Part shown: positions 4,692-8,333 of the stretch, piece after piece
How the letters are laid out: each line of letters starts with the position of its first letter
Numbering within the stretch: the first letter of the stretch is position 1
Assembly (NCBI GenBank): GCA_002292215.1
Contig: DBBN01000016.1
Location: 1 to 8,333, forward strand
Direction: 5' to 3'
DNA length: 8,333 nucleotides
Origin: Glaciecola sp. UBA983
GTDB lineage: Bacteria > Pseudomonadota > Gammaproteobacteria > Enterobacterales > Alteromonadaceae
Made by a program: the position numbers and the translations under genes
Notes under the pieces: generated by a model
Seen by the model: only the letters and a program-made list of their open reading frames with translations
Database searches by the model: none
What the model was told of the DNA's origin: nothing

Positions 4692-6763
4692 TGCGTACCG
4701 ATACATTATTAATAGAATTGGGAACTGAAGAGTTACCTCCAAAATCACTTAAATCACTAGCCACCGCATTTGCTGCTAATATGCAAAAAGAAATCGATGA
4801 CGCTCAGCTGTCTTATAGCGCCGTCAATTGGTTTGCCAGCCCACGTCGTTTAGCCATACAAATTAGTGACTTAGCGTATCAACAAGCAGATACTGTTGTT
4901 GAAAAACGCGGTCCAGCAGTCAGCGCAGCTTTTGCTGAAGATGGACAGCCCACGAAAGCAGCTATGGGTTGGGCTCGTGGCAATGGTATTGATGTTGCCG
5001 ATGCTCAGCGTTTAGTGACTGATAAAGGTGAATGGTTATTACATAAAGCTCAAGTCACGGGTCAAGCATTAGATGCCTTGATTGAAGGTATTGTTACCCG
5101 TTCTGTCGCAAAGCTCCCCATCCCTAAACCGATGCGTTGGGGAAGCAGTGATACCCAATTTATCCGTCCTGTACACACGTTTACCGCAATGTACGGTGCT
5201 GATGTATTGCCAGCGACAGTTTTAGATATGCCATCCAATAATATATTACAAGGTCACCGTTTTCATGGTCCTCGTACGTTTACCTTAACACATGCGGATA
5301 ATTATGAAGCAGCATGTCGTGAACATTTTGTCGTCGCCAATTATGCAGTACGCCAAGCTGATATTGCTCAAGGTCTGAATGATCAAGCCAAAGCCCTAGG
5401 GTTAACCGCTGATTATAATGAAGCGTTATTAGAAGAAATAGCCTCATTAGTCGAATATCCTGTGGTATTACAAGCGAGTTTTGAAGAGCGTTTTTTAGCT
5501 GTACCGAAAGAAGCACTAATATATACAATGAAAGATGACCAAAAATATGTACCACTGTTAGACAGTGACGGTAATTTATCTTCGACTTTCCTTTTTGTTA
5601 GTAACATTCAATCATCTGCGCCTGAGTATGTGATAGAAGGAAACCAAAAAGTGATTCGTCCTCGTCTAGCTGATGCTGAGTTTTTCTTTAATACCGATAA
5701 GAAACATTCATTGGCATCTCGTTTAGATTCTCTTAATAGTATTTTATTCCAAAAGCAGCTGGGTACATTGGCTGAAAAAGCCACACGTATTGAGCAAGTC
5801 GCCGGCTTTATTGCTCAGACAATTGGTGCGAATGCCGACCATGCCGCGCGTGCCGGTTTACTTGCTAAAACAGACTTAATGACTGAAATGGTTATGGAGT
5901 TTCCTGACGTACAAGGTGTAATGGGTAAATACTATGCGTTGAATGATGGCGAAGATACCAGTGTTGCACAGGCCATTGCTGAGCAATATATGCCTCGTCA
6001 TTCCGGTGATGCATTACCTTCTACTGATGTCAGTGCCGCTGTTGCCTTAGCAGATAAATTAGACACACTCGCCGGTATTTTTGGTATTGGCATGTTACCT
6101 AAAGGTGACAAAGACCCATTTGCCCTTCGCCGTGCTGCTATCGGTGTGTTACGTATAATTACTGAGCGTAGCTATAATTTAGATGTACGCGAGTTATTAG
6201 CATTTGCAGTTTCCACCTATGGCGACAAGTTGACTAATATCGACACATTAGATAATGCGGTTGAATTTGTTCTAGGTCGTTTCCGTGCGATGTATCAAGA
6301 CCAAGGGATCGATACGGATGTGATCCAAGCCGTCAGTGCACGAAATGTTTCAAAACCAACAGATTTTGCTGCTCGTGTGCATGCCGTAGCCGCGTTTAAA
6401 GCTCTACCGCAAGCCCAAGCACTAGCTGCGGCTAATAAACGTGTTGCTAACATTCTAGCGAAGAATGAAGTAACTGACAATTCAAGCGTGGATGAATCAT
6501 TACTGAATGAACCACAAGAACGTGATTTATATCAGCAAATTACCCAACAACAAGCTACAGTTAATGTGGCGTTAGTTACCAATGACTACACGTCAATTTT
6601 AACTTCATTAGCGCAGTTGCAAGATTCGGTTGATGCATTTTTCGATAACATTATGGTCATGAGTGATGATGCATCATTACGTCAAAACCGCTTAGCGTTA
6701 TTGTTACAACTTCGTGCATTGTTCTTATCTACTGCAGATATTTCTGTTTTAGCGAACAAATAA
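4691..6763 (+). CDS. glyS: Glycine--tRNA ligase beta subunit
   Basis: A 690-residue tRNA-binding subunit of the alpha2-beta2 glycyl-tRNA synthetase (E. coli 689). It begins with the family signature LLIELGTEELPPKSL (about residues 6-20). SPRRLAIQISDL near 50-61 and KPMRWG near 146-151 follow. The central HD-like region contains AGLLAKTDLMTEMVMEFPD and VMGKYYA. The C-terminal part, from about residue 570, is the DALR-type anticodon-binding domain, ending DDASLRQNRLALLLQLRALFLSTADIS. All parts are present without interruption. Translation is probably coupled to glyQ, and the lipoprotein gene begins 17 bases after its stop. Confidence 0.98.
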   Translation: MRTDTLLIELGTEELPPKSLKSLATAFAANMQKEIDDAQLSYSAVNWFASPRRLAIQISDLAYQQADTVVEKRGPAVSAAFAEDGQPTKAAMGWARGNGIDVADAQRLVTDKGEWLLHKAQVTGQALDALIEGIVTRSVAKLPIPKPMRWGSSDTQFIRPVHTFTAMYGADVLPATVLDMPSNNILQGHRFHGPRTFTLTHADNYEAACREHFVVANYAVRQADIAQGLNDQAKALGLTADYNEALLEEIASLVEYPVVLQASFEERFLAVPKEALIYTMKDDQKYVPLLDSDGNLSSTFLFVSNIQSSAPEYVIEGNQKVIRPRLADAEFFFNTDKKHSLASRLDSLNSILFQKQLGTLAEKATRIEQVAGFIAQTIGANADHAARAGLLAKTDLMTEMVMEFPDVQGVMGKYYALNDGEDTSVAQAIAEQYMPRHSGDALPSTDVSAAVALADKLDTLAGIFGIGMLPKGDKDPFALRRAAIGVLRIITERSYNLDVRELLAFAVSTYGDKLTNIDTLDNAVEFVLGRFRAMYQDQGIDTDVIQAVSARNVSKPTDFAARVHAVAAFKALPQAQALAAANKRVANILAKNEVTDNSSVDESLLNEPQERDLYQQITQQQATVNVALVTNDYTSILTSLAQLQDSVDAFFDNIMVMSDDASLRQNRLALLLQLRALFLSTADISVLANK

Positions 6764-6780
6764 AGGATCCATGCTGTAAT

Positions 6781-7236
6781 ATGCTTTCTCAAAAATTTCG
6801 ACTGGTAATGCTTGCAGCTGTGATCACTCTCAGCGGTTGCGCATCTAATGTAAACATCCGTGAATATTTTCCGGTTGTTTCGACCACTGCATCTATTAAT
6901 TACGAAGCCTTATATTTACGCGGTATTTTTAATTGGTGGGAAGCCGAACCCGCCTATAAAGTCATCTCTGGGGCTGATGGATATTATGTTGACGTTAAAT
7001 TAATTGCCGACGGACAGCCTTATGATTTTCGTTTCGCTGATAGTAATTATACCAGTGAACTTAATTGTGGTGCGGACACACCTGACACACCTATAGCCCA
7101 AGGTCAAAAACATGATTTAGTCTGTGTTTCAGGATCACACAATCTTCAGTTTATCCCTTCAGAAACAGGCACTTATCGTTTTAAACTGCTGACCAATGGG
7201 AATCCTACACTATTAATTACACGAGTAGATTTTTAA
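6781..7236 (+). CDS. Small lipoprotein with a possible carbohydrate-binding-like beta fold
   Basis: A 151-residue putative lipoprotein. Residues 1-19 form a lipoprotein signal with lipobox LSGC, giving lipidated Cys20; the following Ala21 does not signal inner-membrane retention, so outer-membrane attachment is expected. The mature part reads as beta-rich: LYLRGIFNWWEAEPAYKV (about 44-61), GYYVDVKLIADGQPYDFRFAD and TYRFKLLTNG. The order 'LRG-F-NxW ... GxY-V-V ... G-YDFRFAD' resembles the immunoglobulin-like modules of the CBM48/pullulanase type. This is a pattern impression, not a family assignment. Cys96 and Cys115 could form a disulphide. It lies 17 bases after glyS and before the shared terminator, so it is probably the last gene of the glyQS operon. 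The ribosome binding site AAGGA (6763-6767) is unusually far (13 bases) from this ATG. No known function is recognised. Confidence 0.75.
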   Translation: MLSQKFRLVMLAAVITLSGCASNVNIREYFPVVSTTASINYEALYLRGIFNWWEAEPAYKVISGADGYYVDVKLIADGQPYDFRFADSNYTSELNCGADTPDTPIAQGQKHDLVCVSGSHNLQFIPSETGTYRFKLLTNGNPTLLITRVDF

Positions 7237-7281
7237 TCCGCTATTAATTATTTGTTTTGCTTAATCATATAATAATCTCAT

Positions 7282-7325
7282 AAAAAAAGCCTTCTACTGA
7301 GTCATATACCAGTAAAAGGCTTTTT
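7282..7325. terminator. Bidirectional intrinsic terminator between the glyQS operon and gyrB
   Basis: AAAAAGCCTT (7284-7293) pairs with AAGGCTTTTT (7316-7325), and the inner stem TACTG (7295-7299) pairs with CAGTA (7310-7314), with a 10-base loop. On the plus strand the arms are joined by a C-A mismatch (7294/7315). On the minus strand the same position is a G-U pair and the stem is followed by seven T. It should therefore work both ways, but slightly better for gyrB. Confidence 0.88.
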
Positions 7326-7358
7326 GTATCTTACTTATGATACTTTGCTCGTTGTGGG

Positions 7359-8333
7359 TTACACGTCTAAGTTTTCAACATTTAGCGCATTTGCCTCAAT
7401 AAAGTGGCGGCGAGGTTCAACATGATCACCCATTAATGTGGTAAACAATTGATCCGCACTTATCGCATCTTCAATCTTAACTTGCAACATACGACGTGAA
7501 TCAGGATCCATTGTCGTTTCCCATAACTGACTCGGGTTCATTTCACCTAACCCTTTATAACGTTGGATATATTGACCACGTTTAGCTTCATGCATCAACC
7601 ACTCTAACGCTTCTTTAAATGATTCTATAGCTTGTGTACGTTCACCACGTTGGATATACGCACCATCACTCATCATGCCATTTATTGCATCGTTAAGGGC
7701 TGCAATCTTTTTGTATTCGCTCGACTCTACAAAATCATAATCGATATTGTAGTTGTAATCGATACCGTGCATACGCATAGTCAACTTAGTATAGAAACGA
7801 TTAAACTCTTCGTCTTTTAGTACTTCCCCTAAATACGTTGCACCATCAGATTCATCACTGGTCATCTGATTTACAAAGGAAGTAGTAAAAGCTTGCAGCT
7901 TCGCTTCATCGCTAAAGTCACTGGTACTTAATGTTTCAGAGTAAACTAACTGATTAAGTATATCTACTGGCATTAAACGATGCATGCGAGCGATCATTTT
8001 ATCTGCTGCTTGATACTGTAATACCAATGTTTCTAGTGCTACACCAGTAATTGCTGGTGCGCCTTCTGCAGTAAATAATGATGAGTTATCTACAGCAATC
8101 GATGTTAAATATGCATTAAGTGCTTCATCATCTTTTAAGTATTGCTCTTGTTTACCTTTCTTAATTTTATACAACGGTGGCTGTGCAATATAGATATAGC
8201 CACGTTCAATAATTTCAGGCATTTGACGGAAGAAGAATGTTAGCAACAATGTACGAATGTGAGATCCATCGACATCAGCATCGGTCATAATTATAATTTT
8301 ACCATAACGTAAATCTTTAAGGTCTATTTCCTC
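7359..8333 (-). CDS. gyrB: DNA gyrase subunit B, C-terminal part (5' end outside window)
   Basis: The last 324 residues of GyrB, the ATPase subunit of the topoisomerase that introduces negative supercoils. The frame is open to the window edge; an internal ATG at 8288 is the methionine of the TOPRIM sequence IIIMTDADVDGSHIRT, not the start. That sequence holds the DxD metal-binding aspartates. QPPLYKIKKGKQEQYLKDDEAL follows, then the long insert of about 170 residues found in gammaproteobacterial GyrB but absent from ParE. Next is QRYKGLGEMNPSQLWETTMDP and the end MGDHVEPRRHFIEANALNVENLDV, close to E. coli (ENALKAANIDI). The ATPase and transducer domains are outside the window. The gene converges with the glyQS operon and ends at a shared terminator. 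In related genomes it ends the dnaA-dnaN-recF-gyrB operon near oriC, which would then lie to the right. Confidence 0.97.
   Translation of the reverse strand, partial: EEIDLKDLRYGKIIIMTDADVDGSHIRTLLLTFFFRQMPEIIERGYIYIAQPPLYKIKKGKQEQYLKDDEALNAYLTSIAVDNSSLFTAEGAPAITGVALETLVLQYQAADKMIARMHRLMPVDILNQLVYSETLSTSDFSDEAKLQAFTTSFVNQMTSDESDGATYLGEVLKDEEFNRFYTKLTMRMHGIDYNYNIDYDFVESSEYKKIAALNDAINGMMSDGAYIQRGERTQAIESFKEALEWLMHEAKRGQYIQRYKGLGEMNPSQLWETTMDPDSRRMLQVKIEDAISADQLFTTLMGDHVEPRRHFIEANALNVENLDV

Noticed and set aside
7632..7820. Plus-strand open frame of 62 codons opposite gyrB
   Set aside because: It is antisense to the GyrB insert, with low-complexity translation and no ribosome binding site.
1..8333. 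Mobile elements, CRISPR arrays, phage or defence genes
   Set aside because: I looked for terminal inverted repeats, regularly spaced repeats, transposase or integrase motifs and odd-composition islands and saw none; all long frames are housekeeping genes or one small lipoprotein.

Overview
The window looks like ordinary chromosome from a marine-type gammaproteobacterium of the Alteromonadales/Vibrionales kind (Moritella, Psychromonas, Colwellia or Shewanella-like). This rests on the protein sequences (PolA, EngB, GlyQ, GlyS and GyrB are all close to the E. coli proteins), the moderate AT-richness, a di-haem cytochrome c4 beside engB, and a Spot 42 RNA downstream of polA. The genus cannot be fixed from the sequence alone. 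No mobile element, CRISPR array, phage gene, defence system, tRNA or rRNA was seen.

Left part (1-2311): the 3' end of polA, then a 358-bp gap holding a compact Spot 42 RNA gene (spf) with its own promoter and terminator. Upstream of spf are a candidate CRP site and an exact match to the HexR consensus. A second strong intrinsic terminator follows with no gene of its own. engB (GTPase, minus strand) is next, divergent from a secreted cytochrome c4 gene.

Middle part (2312-3782): a 341-bp gap between the cytochrome and yihI. It contains repeated TGTAAATG elements, a plausible promoter, about 150 nt rich in GGA motifs and a near-perfect intrinsic terminator. E. coli csrC lies in the same place, between yihA(engB) and yihI, so this is read as a CsrB/CsrC-type RNA, which would sequester CsrA. 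yihI (activator of the Der GTPase) and a small membrane-anchored DUF2489 protein follow as a likely operon.

Right part (3783-8333): glyQ and glyS, the two subunits of glycyl-tRNA synthetase, overlap by one base and are followed by a small lipoprotein gene. A bidirectional terminator separates this operon from gyrB, which converges on the minus strand and runs off the window.

The proteins are housekeeping: replication and topology (PolA, GyrB), ribosome assembly (EngB, YihI), translation (GlyQS) and electron transfer (cytochrome c4). The interest lies in the two intergenic regions, which appear to carry two global carbon-metabolism RNAs (Spot 42 and a Csr-type RNA) less than 2 kb apart, with a possible HexR input to spf. 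All regulatory claims rest on sequence pattern only.
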